Shown: positions 11,132 to 22,000 of the stretch, piece by piece
Position numbering within the stretch: position 1 is the first letter of the stretch
Layout of the letters: every line of letters starts with the position of its first letter
Source of the DNA: Colius striatus
Lineage: Eukaryota; Chordata; Aves; Coliiformes; Coliidae
Length of the DNA: 64,000 nt
Direction of reading: 5' to 3'
Assembly (NCBI RefSeq): GCF_028858725.1
Contig: NC_084772.1
Span: 20,375,548 to 20,439,547, forward strand
The notes under the pieces: model-generated
Seen by the model: the letters and a program-made list of their open reading frames with translations, nothing else
Database searches by the model: none
What the model was told of the DNA's origin: nothing
Translations under genes and position numbers: made by a program

Positions 11132-13479
11132 GGGCTGGGGCTTTGCACAGCACTGAAACCCAAAGCAATGCAAGGAGGGAGCTCAAAGCCAACTTGCTCC
11201 TGACCTTGGCTAAGAGCCTGGTGAATGACAGGGATTAAAAGGAAGGAAAAACAGACGTGTGGGGTTTTTTTTCCCCTCTCCACAAAACCTCAGGATGCGG
11301 CTGGAGGGGATTTGGGGGATGAGGGGGGAACTTTTCACAGTCACACGCTGCAAAATACACCAACCCCCCAAGCACATCGTTCAGTGCTCATTGTCCCCGG
11401 AGGCACGAGCTGTCCCTGCAGCCACCCGGGCACAGGCACAGCGTGAGCAGGGCTCTGGCACAGCCTGTCCCTGCCGTGCCCAGCCGCTATTGGCAGCCCC
11501 GAGCGGAGGTTTGAGCTGGGGAGACGTTCAATTGCGGGTTGTTTCCTCCCGACATCGTGCACAAACGCTGCCCTAGACGGGAAACGAGAGCTCAGGGAGG
11601 CGAGCTGCTGCTTTTGTGTGTGTGTGTCCCCTCCCCTGCAATGGGATGGGTGGAAAAACCTTCCCCCTCCCTCCCTCTGCTCCAACGCTCTGCCTGTGGC
11701 CGCACAAATGAGCTTTCCACCCCAGTGCCCGTGAGTAACCGGCCAGAAAAACGCTGCTGCTGGAGCACAGCCTTCAAAAAGCGTCTTGGGAAAGGGAAGA
11801 ACCGACTGAAAGCCGAGTGAGAGCCAAGAGGTGAAGCGCACCGTGCAGCCAGGGAGCGGGCTGCAGCCTTCCCAGGCTGCTTGTTTAATGAGAGCATCCC
11901 AAGTGTGCAAAAAGGCTGGGAGGTGACTGGGGCAGAGCTCAGCATCCCTAAGGAACACAAGGGAGGTGGGGACTGAACCCAGGAGCCCCCTCCAGACCCC
12001 TCCTGCCTTGCTGCTGCCTCTCCACCTCTCCTGAGGCCACCCCAGCCCACCCTGGACCATTAATGAACCCTGCTAAGGAGGATCCCCAGCTGGGAGGGGA
12101 GCTAGGGGCAGGGACAGGGACATTTGGCAGCTGCTGCAGGGAAGGTGTCTGAAGTGCTGCTTGCTGTGGGAACATGAGTCAGAGCTGCTGGGTGCAAGAG
12201 CCTGACGTCTGCCTCCTGCTCGTTTATTCAGCACGTCCAATATTTGCCCTGCAGCTGCACCACACACACGTTATGCAGGAGGGAGGGTTCCCTTCCCCCA
12301 CCCCCCAACTTCTGCTGGCAGTGCCAGCTTATAAATGTCCCACAGTGCCATCTTGGGAAACTTGCCCTCCCAGCTAAGCCTGTTCCAGCATCCTTTTCCT
12401 CGCCTCCTTCAGGGAGCAGCTCCTCTCCAATCATCCCCTCTGCTGAGGACCGAGAAGGGCTGGATGCCAAAACCCAGGGGGTGAAAGCAATCCCCCCATG
12501 GGGCTGCAGTGGGAAAAGGTCATTTCAGACTCATTTCCAGCACTGTCTGAGCCACAGCAAAGCCAGGAGCCTGCAGGCAGTGAGTGCTGCCCTTGCCTGG
12601 CCCTCCTGTCCCCTGCCCTGTCAAAGCTTCCTGCCTGGGAGCAGCACACGCAGCAGCAGGAGAGGGCAGCCAAGAAAAACTGCTCAATTTTGCCTCCCCT
12701 CGGTGAGGAAGCAGCTTTGCTGGCTGCCAGCCCCACAGTAATCCCATGGGGAGCTCCAGCTTTGCTGCTTTTTGCTGCCACATCCCTGGATTTCTTACTT
12801 GCAGAGCTTCTCACACCCCTGAATGCTCAGTCCCCAGGGGGGAGAGGGAGGTGTTTGGGATTAAAAGGTAAAGGCTGGAGAAGGTGACCATGTGCAGAGG
12901 TGACACAAGAGGCAAATTGTCCCAAATAGATCTCCCCAGGGTTTCTGTCCCATGGCTGCAGCCAAAAGTGTCTTGTTTCACCAGGGAACTGCAAAAGTGG
13001 CTCCTGAACCAGGAGCTTGGGGCTGCAGCTGAGCAGCTCAGCCACCCTCACAGTGCTGCTGGGTAAACTGTGTGCTGCAGGGCACAAACACATGCCTCCA
13101 CCCTAGTTATAAGGGGAAAATCATCCTTCAGGCTCTGTTTGCCTTCCCAGCCAGGACAAACACAAAGCAAAAGCTTCCCAGGATCAGGGCTGGGATTTCT
13201 GGCTGGTGGGGGCTCTGGAGCCTGCTCCCCCCTCCCTAGGCTGCCTGCTCAGCCAGGCTGTGCCTGAGTGCATCCTCCTCCCTGGGGCTTGCAGAAAGAC
13301 ACAACACATGGGAAAGCCCCAGGGCTGGAAGAAACCTGCAAAGCTGTCAGAGACAGCACCAGGAGCAGCAGTGCCAAAGCTGATGCTCTGCTTTGCTCAG
13401 GAGGATGATGCTCAGCTGCCAGCCCACACTGTCCTTGGGCTCAGTGGCTCCCAGGGCCTCAGAAATGAGCCCAGGCAGC

Positions 13480-14035
13480 AGAACCTGCCCAGCCCAGCAC
13501 TGACCCACAGCCCTCAGCACCTCAGCTCCACGGCTTTGGGGTCCCTCCAGGGCTGGGCACTCCCCCAGCTCCCTGGGCAGCCTGGCACAGGGGCTGACAC
13601 CCCTCTCAGGGAAACAGTTCTGCCTCAGCTCCAACCTCAACCTCCCCTGGGGCAACTTGAGGCTGATTCCCCTTGTCCTGTGGCTTGTTATTGGGGAGCA
13701 GAGCCTGACTCCCAGCTCCCTGCAGCCTCCTGTCAGAGAGTGCTGCTGTCTGCCCTCAGCCTCCTCTTCTCCAGGCTCAACACCCCCATTCCCTCAGCGC
13801 TTCCCCAGCACCCTTGTGCCCTTTCCCTCAGGGCACTTTCCAGCCCCTCTGCCCCAGCCTGGAGCTTTCCTGCCCTCAAGGAGATCAGCACACACACCCC
13901 CAGCTCAGTGTCATCTGCAAACTGGCTGAGAGTGCCCTCAGTCCCCTCATCCAAATCACAGACAAAGGTGTTAAACAGAACAGGCCCTGACAAGCATCCT
14001 GGAGCATGGTACTTGACCATCTCCAGAGGGATCTG
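13480..14035 (-). mobile_element. CR1 LINE fragment, longest copy
   Basis: Minus-oriented. It has the shared 3' blocks, then CAGCCTCCTCTTCTCCAGGC, then more internal sequence including the CAGTGTCATCTGCAAACTGG and TTAAACAGAACAGGCCCTGA blocks typical of the CR1 reverse transcriptase region. Stops break the reading frame. Confidence 0.88.
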
Positions 14036-15527
14036 CTGGGACAGAAAGCACAGGGGCAGGAAAGGACTGGGATTGTCCTGCCTGTCCAGCCTTTTCAGAC
14101 TGCACATCCCACTCTGTGTGCAGAGGGCTGAGTTGTGCTGAGCCCACAGCACAGACTGCTCATGGCTCAGCAAGAGGGGAAAAAAAACCCAAACCAAAAG
14201 CAGTGCTGGAGTGAAAACCCAGTGAAAAGAATCCAACCAGGACAGCTCTCCACAGCTCCCCAGCCAGGCAAGGAGCTGCACTGACCTTGGCCAAGCACAG
14301 TGTCTCAGGTTGGGAGTGCAGAGAGGATGTGACTCACATCTGGGACGTGGCCACAAAGGACAGATGTGTTTCATTACTGTCCAGGGCCTTATCTGCAGCT
14401 CTGTCTGTGCACTCAGTGACTCAGCTTTGCCTTTGGGCCCTTCTGAAAGAGGAGCTGCAGGGGAGTTCTTCCCACCAGCATCCCTCTGCTGCCATAAAAC
14501 AGACTGGGGAAAGTTCAGGCTCCTGCAAGGGAAGAAAAAAGATGAAACAGAATAAATCAAAGTCATGTTTCTCCATGGGAGTCAGCCAATTGCAACTGTA
14601 AATCACCCAGACAAGGATAAACCCAAATGCTTTAGCAGTAGGATGCATCTCTAAGTTTAGAAACTTAAAAGCTCAAGATCCCTCCCATCCCAAAGGAAAG
14701 GCACCTGTAAGCTCCCTGGGCTTTCTTGGGCACTTACCACAGGACAAGAGGAAACATCTCCTGGAGATGCTCCATGTCTGGAGGGAGGAATAAAGGGATT
14801 TCAAGAGGTTTCCTTCCTTCAGTCCCTAGGAAACTCAGCAGAGAGAGCCCCAAAGCACTGAGGTAAGGCTGAGCCACCCCCTATTAGACATCAGAGAATC
14901 TAAAGAGGGGAACACTGTGGCTCTCCTGCAAAAGCCAGACCCAGGTTCCCACCTCAGACAGTTTCATCCCCCTTGATTATCCCCACAAACAGCCTTTCTC
15001 ACAATCCCCTTCAGCATTCCCCCCCTGCTGCCCACCCCCAGCCAGGGCCCAGGGGACACGCAGGGTGATGCCTGGAGTCCCTGCCAGCAAATCCTCCCCT
15101 GCTCTGCTCTGCACAGAACCCTCTCTCATTCACACCAGAGGGTTTTTTTCCCGGCCCATCCTGGCTCCAAAGGCAGCAGCAGCCAGGATTTTGCTGGAAG
15201 AGCCGGGTGGGATACAGGGGGTCAAGTGCTGCCTGACCCAGGGGCCAGGGGGCTGGGAGCCAGCACTGCAGTTCACTTGGCAGACACTTGATGGGGCTGT
15301 GAAACCGATCACCAGCACACCTGGCAGGGACAGGGCACACAGGGGGCAAAGAAACACCTCTGCCAGACGGTTTGGGGTCTCACCTTGCAGGTACCAGGCT
15401 GGTGTTGCAGTAGCTGCCAGCACTCCTGCAGGATGTTGGCCCTGGCACAGCAGCACCCATCCCTGGCAGCTTTGCTTCAGCCTTTGGTCACATTGCCAGT
15501 GCCTGGACAAAGCTGGAGGCTTTATCA

Positions 15528-15840
15528 TGGAATCACAGGATGCTGGGGGTTGGAAGAGCCCTGCAGAGCTGCTGCAGCCCCAGCCCCTGCTCCAGCAGCT
15601 TCCCCTGGCTCAGGGGGCACAGGAACGTGTCCAGATGAGGTTGGAAACCTCATGGAAGGAGCCTCCACACCCTCCCTGGGCAGCCTGGGCCAGGGCTCCC
15701 CACCCTCAGCACCACTTTCTCCTCCTCTTTCAGTGGAACTTCTTGTGTTCCAGCCTGTGTCCATCACCCCTTGTCCTGTCACTGGCCACCACACAACAAA
15801 CACTGGCCTCATCCCCTGACACCCAGCCTTTAGGGACTGA
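15528..15840 (-). mobile_element. CR1 LINE fragment
   Basis: Minus-oriented, starting at the inverted tail (ATGGAATCACAGGATGCTGG). It has the CTGCTCCAGCAGCTTCCCCT and TTGTGTTCCAGCCTGTG blocks, so it belongs to a CR1 subtype shared with 19.4 kb and different from the 7.9 kb type. Confidence 0.85.
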
Positions 15841-18047
15841 GCAGCATAGCTGAGGTGCCCTTGAGCTCAGGCTTCTCTTCCCCAGGCTGCAACAGCCCCA
15901 GGGCTGCAGCCTTTCCTCCTCACACACATGTTCCATCCCCTTCAGCATCTTGGGAGCCCTAAAAGACACACCTCCAAAATACATATTTACCCTCAAAAGA
16001 TGCTCCATGGTCTGTTTTGATAAGCAATGGAAAAGGAGAGTTGGCAGCTCAGCAGCTCTGGCTTGCAAAGCACTGCTGCAGCTTTATGCCTTTCTGCTTC
16101 CCAACACTCCACTGCCTAAACCCAGCCTCTGCAGTGGGCACAGGTGGGATTTTCCCATGTTTCACCCCAGGGCAAGGGGAGGCTGGGGAGCTGCAGCCTC
16201 AAAGCAGAGGCTGAGCAGGGTGCAGGCAGCCCTGCATTGCAGAGCCTGCTGCGGGCAAGGGCCAGCCCCTGACTGCCCCAGCGCTGCACACACACTGCCT
16301 GGCACAGCTCTACATCCACCAGCCCTTGCCTGGCTCCAGCTGGCAGAGCAAGCTGGCAGCAGTGTGCAGTGAGCAAGAGTCAAAGCCTCTCCTGCTCAGA
16401 AACACCAGCTGAGAGCTGGCCCCCATCAATCAGGAGCTCGTTAGTGGTGGAGGAGCCTCTTCTCCCTCCCCTCCCCTCCCTCCTGCTCCAGCACCAATGA
16501 CAGCCCCAACTTTGCTGTTGTTCAGTGATGAACATCTGAAAAGGCTGTGACAGATGAGAAAAGGGATGATTTAACAGCCATAAATCCAGGCAGCTTAGAG
16601 GTGTTTTTACAACCCAGCCCATCTCAGATCCCCTCTGTTGGGAATACTCATCAGTCCCAGCCGCTGCTACCACGGGAAGATTCTGAACAGCTTTAATAGA
16701 GATGCAGTAAAACCCCCAGAGCTCGACCAGCAAACAGCCTTTTTATCCCTCAAGGGAGGGAGAGGGGCTGAGAGCCACTTGCTGTGCTCAGGCTTAAAGG
16801 ATCAGAGAGCCAGAGCAGGCAGCAGAGCACTGGCAGCCCCTGGTTTGCACGGCTGGGTAGCATCACTCTGAGATCTGTGTTGCACAGAGGGTGTAATTAC
16901 TGCCCCAGGGGAAGGGAGGGATGTGGAGACAGGCTGTGCCCATGCTGCACAGCACCTTCCCCCTCTGCTGCTGCTCTTACCTTTGCCAAGGTCTGCTCTG
17001 GCAGTTACCCACATCACAGCTGCTCTAACCCATCTGGGGGGATTTAAGACAAGGGTGGTTTCAGCTGGACCAAAGCCCCTCCTGCATAGGACACTTCCCT
17101 CAGCTGCCCCTCATTTCTCATGCATTAAAGGCTAAACAGGCTCCCCAGCCACCCTCTGAGAGCAGGACAGGGAAAGTGGCACTGCAGGGAGGCTGAGACA
17201 CCTCCCAGCTTGGGGTTAAATAGCCAAGGACCTTACTCCTTCTTGCTATAGGTGCTGTCCCTCTGCAGGTGCAGGCTGCACCCAGCCAGCAAATCTGGGA
17301 GGTGCTGGGGGTGCAAAGGGCACCCACTGAGCAAACACCTGAGGAACAAGCACCTCCTTTCTCCTACACACAGGCTTATCAGGCAGGGTGATAAGGATGG
17401 AGGGAACAAAAGCATTCCCAGGGCATATGTGTTCTGGTTTCCCACAGCTGGCTGTGTGTTCTGTTTAAAACATCCCAGCAGGGGCTGATGGGTTTCCTTC
17501 CTGCAATGGAGAACTGGGGAGTGCTCCAAGGAGGGCGATTGCAGCAAATGAAATGAGCAGGGCAAGCTCCTTTCTAAGAGAAACAGGGCTGTGAAGCTCT
17601 GCTCCTGGGCTACAGAGAAACCAGCACTGCAGGGGCAGCAACAGGCTCAGCTTGGCTGTGGGGAGATGTGTTCTGCAGCCTGGAGGTGGGAGCTGATGCT
17701 CCCAACCCCTTAATCTAAGGGAACATCTCTCTTTTGTTCTTCTTCTTCCTGTTTAATGAGATAACACTGAGCAATTGAGTTTTAAATACAGTGAAATCAA
17801 ATGTCTGGAGGCCAGAGCAGGATCCCAGTTCCACCCTGGGCTGAGTGGCAGAGATGGAGCAGAGGAAGAAGCAAAAGGACAACTCAATCTGCTTGGTGTG
17901 CCTGGGCAAACACTGGGGTTGCTTTCAAAGGTGAACCTTTGTTTTTTGCAGCTGATATGGGGGGGGGGGGCTGAGCAGGCAGCAGGGAGAAGATCCATCC
18001 CATTAAAACACATCACAATGCCTGAGGAGAGAAAGTTTTCAGACTGC

Positions 18048-18053
18048 TTTATT
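18048..18053 (-). promoter_or_regulatory. possible distal poly(A) signal
   Basis: TTTATT on +, so AATAAA in the KIAA0513 direction, about 970 nt past the stop codon. If used, the hairpin at 18.3 kb would lie in the 3' UTR. Confidence 0.25.
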
Positions 18054-18320
18054 CCAATCTCTTTCTCTCTCACCTCACCCTTCACACAGTCCCCAGTCCA
18101 GAAAGGTTTAAGGTTTGGGGTTGTGCTGCTGTTGGGTTGGCTTTCCTTGCATTGAAACCTCTTTTTCTTAGAAAAATACCCATGCAAAGGCTATATTCTG
18201 GGGACAAACAAACAGAAGAAGAAAGGAAACAAAGCAGGATTGAGTGGAGATGGATGTGGGGAGGGGATGCTCCAGGATACAGCTGTTGGTGCTCCTCTTA
18301 CAGCACTTTTTCCAGCATAA

Positions 18321-18410
18321 AGGGGTTGTTTTCTCAGGGTGAGGGGTTGCCAGAGGGGACTAACATGCACAAAGTGCTCTGGCAACCCCTGACCCTGAGG
18401 AAAAACCTTT
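18321..18410. repeat. imperfect inverted repeat (hairpin)
   Basis: Arms 18334-18355 and 18377-18398 are 22 bp, reverse complements with one mismatch, around a 21-nt loop. Pairing continues outward with wobbles and bulges to about 18321/18410, giving a stem of more than 30 bp. It lies about 620 nt beyond the KIAA0513 stop. It could be a folded UTR element, a microRNA-like precursor or a small palindromic transposon remnant. Confidence 0.75.
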
Positions 18411-18901
18411 CCCTGGTTAGATTCACTCTCAACTGGAGCAAAGGATGCAGCCTGGAGAAGGAAAGTGATTAATCTCTGCTGGGTTTATCTTATTCCCTGC
18501 TGATCCAGGCTAATGATATGGAGCCAACTGCTGTTTTTCTCTCTGCCCACAGGTACAAAACCACACAGGGAAAGTGGCCCAAGGGAAGGAGTTTCCCCTC
18601 ACCTCCCCAAAAAGCCTTACACTGAGGAAGGCAGCAGCACTTTGGCAGCCCCCAGCTCTTCTCCCAGCAAGCCTGCACTGCCCATGTCCCTTGCAGGTGG
18701 TGACATCCAACACATTCACTCTCTTCTTGCTTCTCTTTTGCTTTCTGTGGGTCTTTTAAGCTGACAAAATACACTTGTGGGACTGTCTGCTCTGAAAATA
18801 GGAGTGGGAGGGTCTGGTCAGGGGGAGAGGAGGCTGTTGGGCTCCTATTTCTACAGGCTGCCCTGGTGCAGCAGTAAAGGTTGGTGGAGGATCATGCAGG
18901 T

Positions 18902-18907
18902 TTTATT
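18902..18907 (-). promoter_or_regulatory. proximal poly(A) signal of KIAA0513
   Basis: TTTATT on +, read as AATAAA on the minus strand, about 115 nt after the KIAA0513 stop codon. It is the nearest canonical signal. Confidence 0.45.
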
Positions 18908-19020
18908 GCAGCTTGTGTGTGTGGTGGTTTTTTAACTAGCCCAGCTTCAGTTTCAGGTAGCCCTGGAGTTGGGTTTCCTCTCCTGGCCTCTGTCTCTCCA
19001 TCACAGCATCAGCCAGGTGG

Positions 19021-19070
19021 CTACTCCACAGCCATCTGCTCGATGTGGTCGCTGAGCAGCTTGTATTGCT
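19021..19070 (-). CDS. KIAA0513: KIAA0513 coding exon 12 (last)
   Basis: Acceptor CTCTGCAG. It encodes the C-terminal residues from the split Glu codon through [15 protein letters not shown] to TAG. No further coding sequence follows; a poly(A) signal lies about 115 nt downstream. Confidence 0.94.
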
Positions 19071-22000
19071 CTGCAGAGGAGAGAGAGAAAAGGGTGCTGG
19101 AGCATTCCAGAGAAGCAGGTGGGCTCCATCCCTCTGGGACCCTGTGAAGGGGGTGAGCATCCCCCAGGCTACCTTCATCCAAATTGCCAATGGTCGCCTG
19201 CTTCTTCAGGAAGTCACTGCAGAGCTTCTTGTTGAGGCCAAAGGCCAGCATGTTGTGGATGAAGGTGCTGAGGAAGGACAGAGATGCTCTTGAGTGAGGG
19301 AAGGGCTAGGCTGCCCTTTCTTCCCTCCACCCTCCTCTTCCTCCTTGGAGCACTTTGAACCACAGAATGCCTCAATGGTAGGGGCTGGAAGGGAACCACA
19401 GAGCTGCTGCAGCTCCAGCCCCTGCTCCAGCAGCTTCCCCTGGCTCAGGGGGCACAAGAACGTGTCCAGCTGGGGTTGGAAACGTCCTGAGAAGGAGCCT
19501 CCACACCCTCCCTGGGCAGCCTGGGCCAGGGCTCCCTCACCTCAGCACTTCTTTGTGTTTAAGTGGAACTGTTTGTGTTCCAGCCTGTGCCAGTTGCCCC
19601 TTGCCCTGTCACTGGCCCCATCCTCCCAACACCCACCCTTCAGCTCTTTCTCAGCATTGATAAGGGCCCCTCTCAGCCTTCTCCAGGCTGGGAGCAGTGA
19701 GGGGGTAGCACTGGGCTGAGCTCAGCTGTGGGACATCATGCTGGCACCCTGTGGGGCCTGGATTTTCAGGGGAGAAGCCCCCCAGCAGCCTGTGCAGCAT
19801 CAGGGGTGCCCCCTGTGCCCTGCTCACCCCAGCTGCCCGAAGGTGATGTTCTCGTTGAAGCGGAGGCTGTCGTCACGCTCCTCCTGTGTCATGTGGCACC
19901 ACTTCTCCCTGCAAAGGCACAAACCTGTCTGGCACTGCCAGCACCCCAGGACCCCCTGCCTACAGCACCCCAGGACCCCCTGCCTGCACCCCCACCCCTG
20001 GGGACAGGATGGCTCTGAGACCTCCCTGTGTGCCAGTGCAGGGTGAGCTGTTGTCTCTCCATAGATCCCTCACCCTGGGCAAAGCAAGAGATGTCTTCTT
20101 CACACTTGGCTTCCTCCTAAAGGCCCTGATTAAGAGGTAGGAAATGACATTGGCCTCTCCAGCACAGAGCTCACACCTCACCTTTGGTTGCCATCACCTG
20201 CAGTGAGTGAGGAAGCAGAGGGAAGCTTGCAGCTCCTGGGCATGGCCATCCCAGCAGGGCTCTGCTGAGGCCCCTCCAGCCTGGGAGGGGTACCAGGAGG
20301 ATACCAGGCACCCCCCTCTACCTACAGCAGGGCTTCAACTGCTCAAACCCAGAGCAAGCTGGTCCCCAAACATTCCTCCCCCTCTGAGAGCACGAGGGGC
20401 TCCTGTCCCCCTCCCAACGACCCCACTCTGGGGGCTGAGGTGCCAAAATGCCAGGGCTGCCCTGAGGATGCCCCAGCTCTGCTCCAGCTCCCCAGCAAAC
20501 ACAACTTCAAGGGGGAGGTTTCATGTTTGCAACCAACTCCAGGCAGTGGCAGGAGATACACCCCCACACACACACCTTCCACATCCAGCTGTCCCACGTG
20601 GGGCTTGGGGAATAAAGGCTGTGTCACAGACATTGGTGCTCAGGTGGTGGAGGGAGCTCAGTGCATGCACACCAGGGATGCCACAGCTCCAGGGTGAAGC
20701 CAGCCCCCTCCCAAGAACTCAGGTAAGGTTACAGCCAAGGATCAGAGAAGGAAAAGCAAGGAAAATCAGGGATAGGTAGAAGAAAAATAGGTCCATGGAG
20801 GAGAAGGAAGAGGAGAAGAGCAGGAGCAGATCACAGGACAGGAGGAGCTGTGTGGGGTGCAAAGAGCAGCTGGAGGAAAGGTCTCCTAGTAAATTCAGTG
20901 AGGTTAACTCAGCCCCAGAGCAGGTCTGTGAGGCTGGAACTGGGCAAGGAGTCCCAGACAGGCCAACCCACAAAGGGAGCCTGTCCTTTGCTCCAGTCAG
21001 CCCAAGCTGGGCATGGGAAAGCTGCTGGGCTGAGCCTTTGGTCTCCAGGGGCGAGCTGCTGATGTTTATAGGGCTGTGGAAACCTCTGCCATGTGTTTAA
21101 AGGGCTTTCATTAAAACAAAAATAGGTGTAATTTCTCCCAGACACAGCTTCCAATATCAAACAAACCCCCCCAGCCAGATCTGGAGGCTGAAAAGAAAGG
21201 AGGAGAATCAAATGAAGGGGCTTTGAAATCTGGAAGCCAAACTTCACAGGTCCCCCTGGCCCATTTCCACAAGCAGCACGTTTGGAACTGGCTTTTTTCT
21301 GCCTTTTTATGGTCTAGAGGGAGGGAAAAAAGGAATGATCAAAGTGCTCAAGAAAAAATAACCCCCAAAGCAATTTGCTGTGCTTCTGGCTGGTGCTTTG
21401 GGAGTGACATGGCTGGCACAGGGCACAGCTCACACGTGGCAGGGCTCAAAGCCTGACAGCAGCCCTGGGGCAGGTGCTGGGCTGTGCTGACACAGCTTTG
21501 CTGAGGGCTGGGGGTCAGTGCTGGGCTGGGCAGGGTGAGGGGAGGGCTGGGACTGCAGCAGCTTCAAGGGCTTTGCCAGCCACAATGATTCAGTGGTTCT
21601 ATGAGCCCCTGTGTTTTGGGGTACCCATGGATGAGGCTTTGGCCACTCAGCCTTGCTCATGCTCCAGCAGCAGCATTTCACCCACACAGCCAACCTGAGC
21701 CCTGCTCTGCCTGAGCAAGACTCAAGTTGCCCATTTGCCAGTGCCAACAGTAGATTTAGAGCCAAGCTTCAAAGAACCTTCCTCCTCTTGCTAATGTCAT
21801 CACTTGGGAGTGTTTTGCTTCAAGATCAACCATCCCATGAGCCAGCAAGAGAGCAGAGACTGCCCCTGCCCTGATCCCAGCTGGGATGGGGGGATGTGGC
21901 TGGCTTGGAGCTTTGCAGCCCAGAGGACACTCTCACCATTGTGATGTGCAGCCTCCCCCTTTGGCATTTCCCTTTTTATCTATTTAGGAAGAGCTTTTTT

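Larger units (their letters stand above)
5589..18900. other. non-coding stretch downstream of KIAA0513
   Basis: No exon of a known family was recognised. It contains CR1 fragments (7.9, 13.5 and 15.5 kb), minisatellites (9.7 and 10.6 kb), simple repeats, CpG-containing unique DNA at 9.05-9.56 and 11.4-11.9 kb that looks regulatory rather than coding, and an inverted repeat at 18.3 kb. Confidence 0.5.

Noticed and set aside
10497-11238. Overlapping frames with repeated CPGCASCT- or QPGHNTT-like peptides
   Set aside because: Artefact of the 53-bp minisatellite read in three frames.
13206-14141. A 311-codon plus-strand frame
   Set aside because: It is the antisense of a CR1 fragment; the shared repeat blocks account for most of it.
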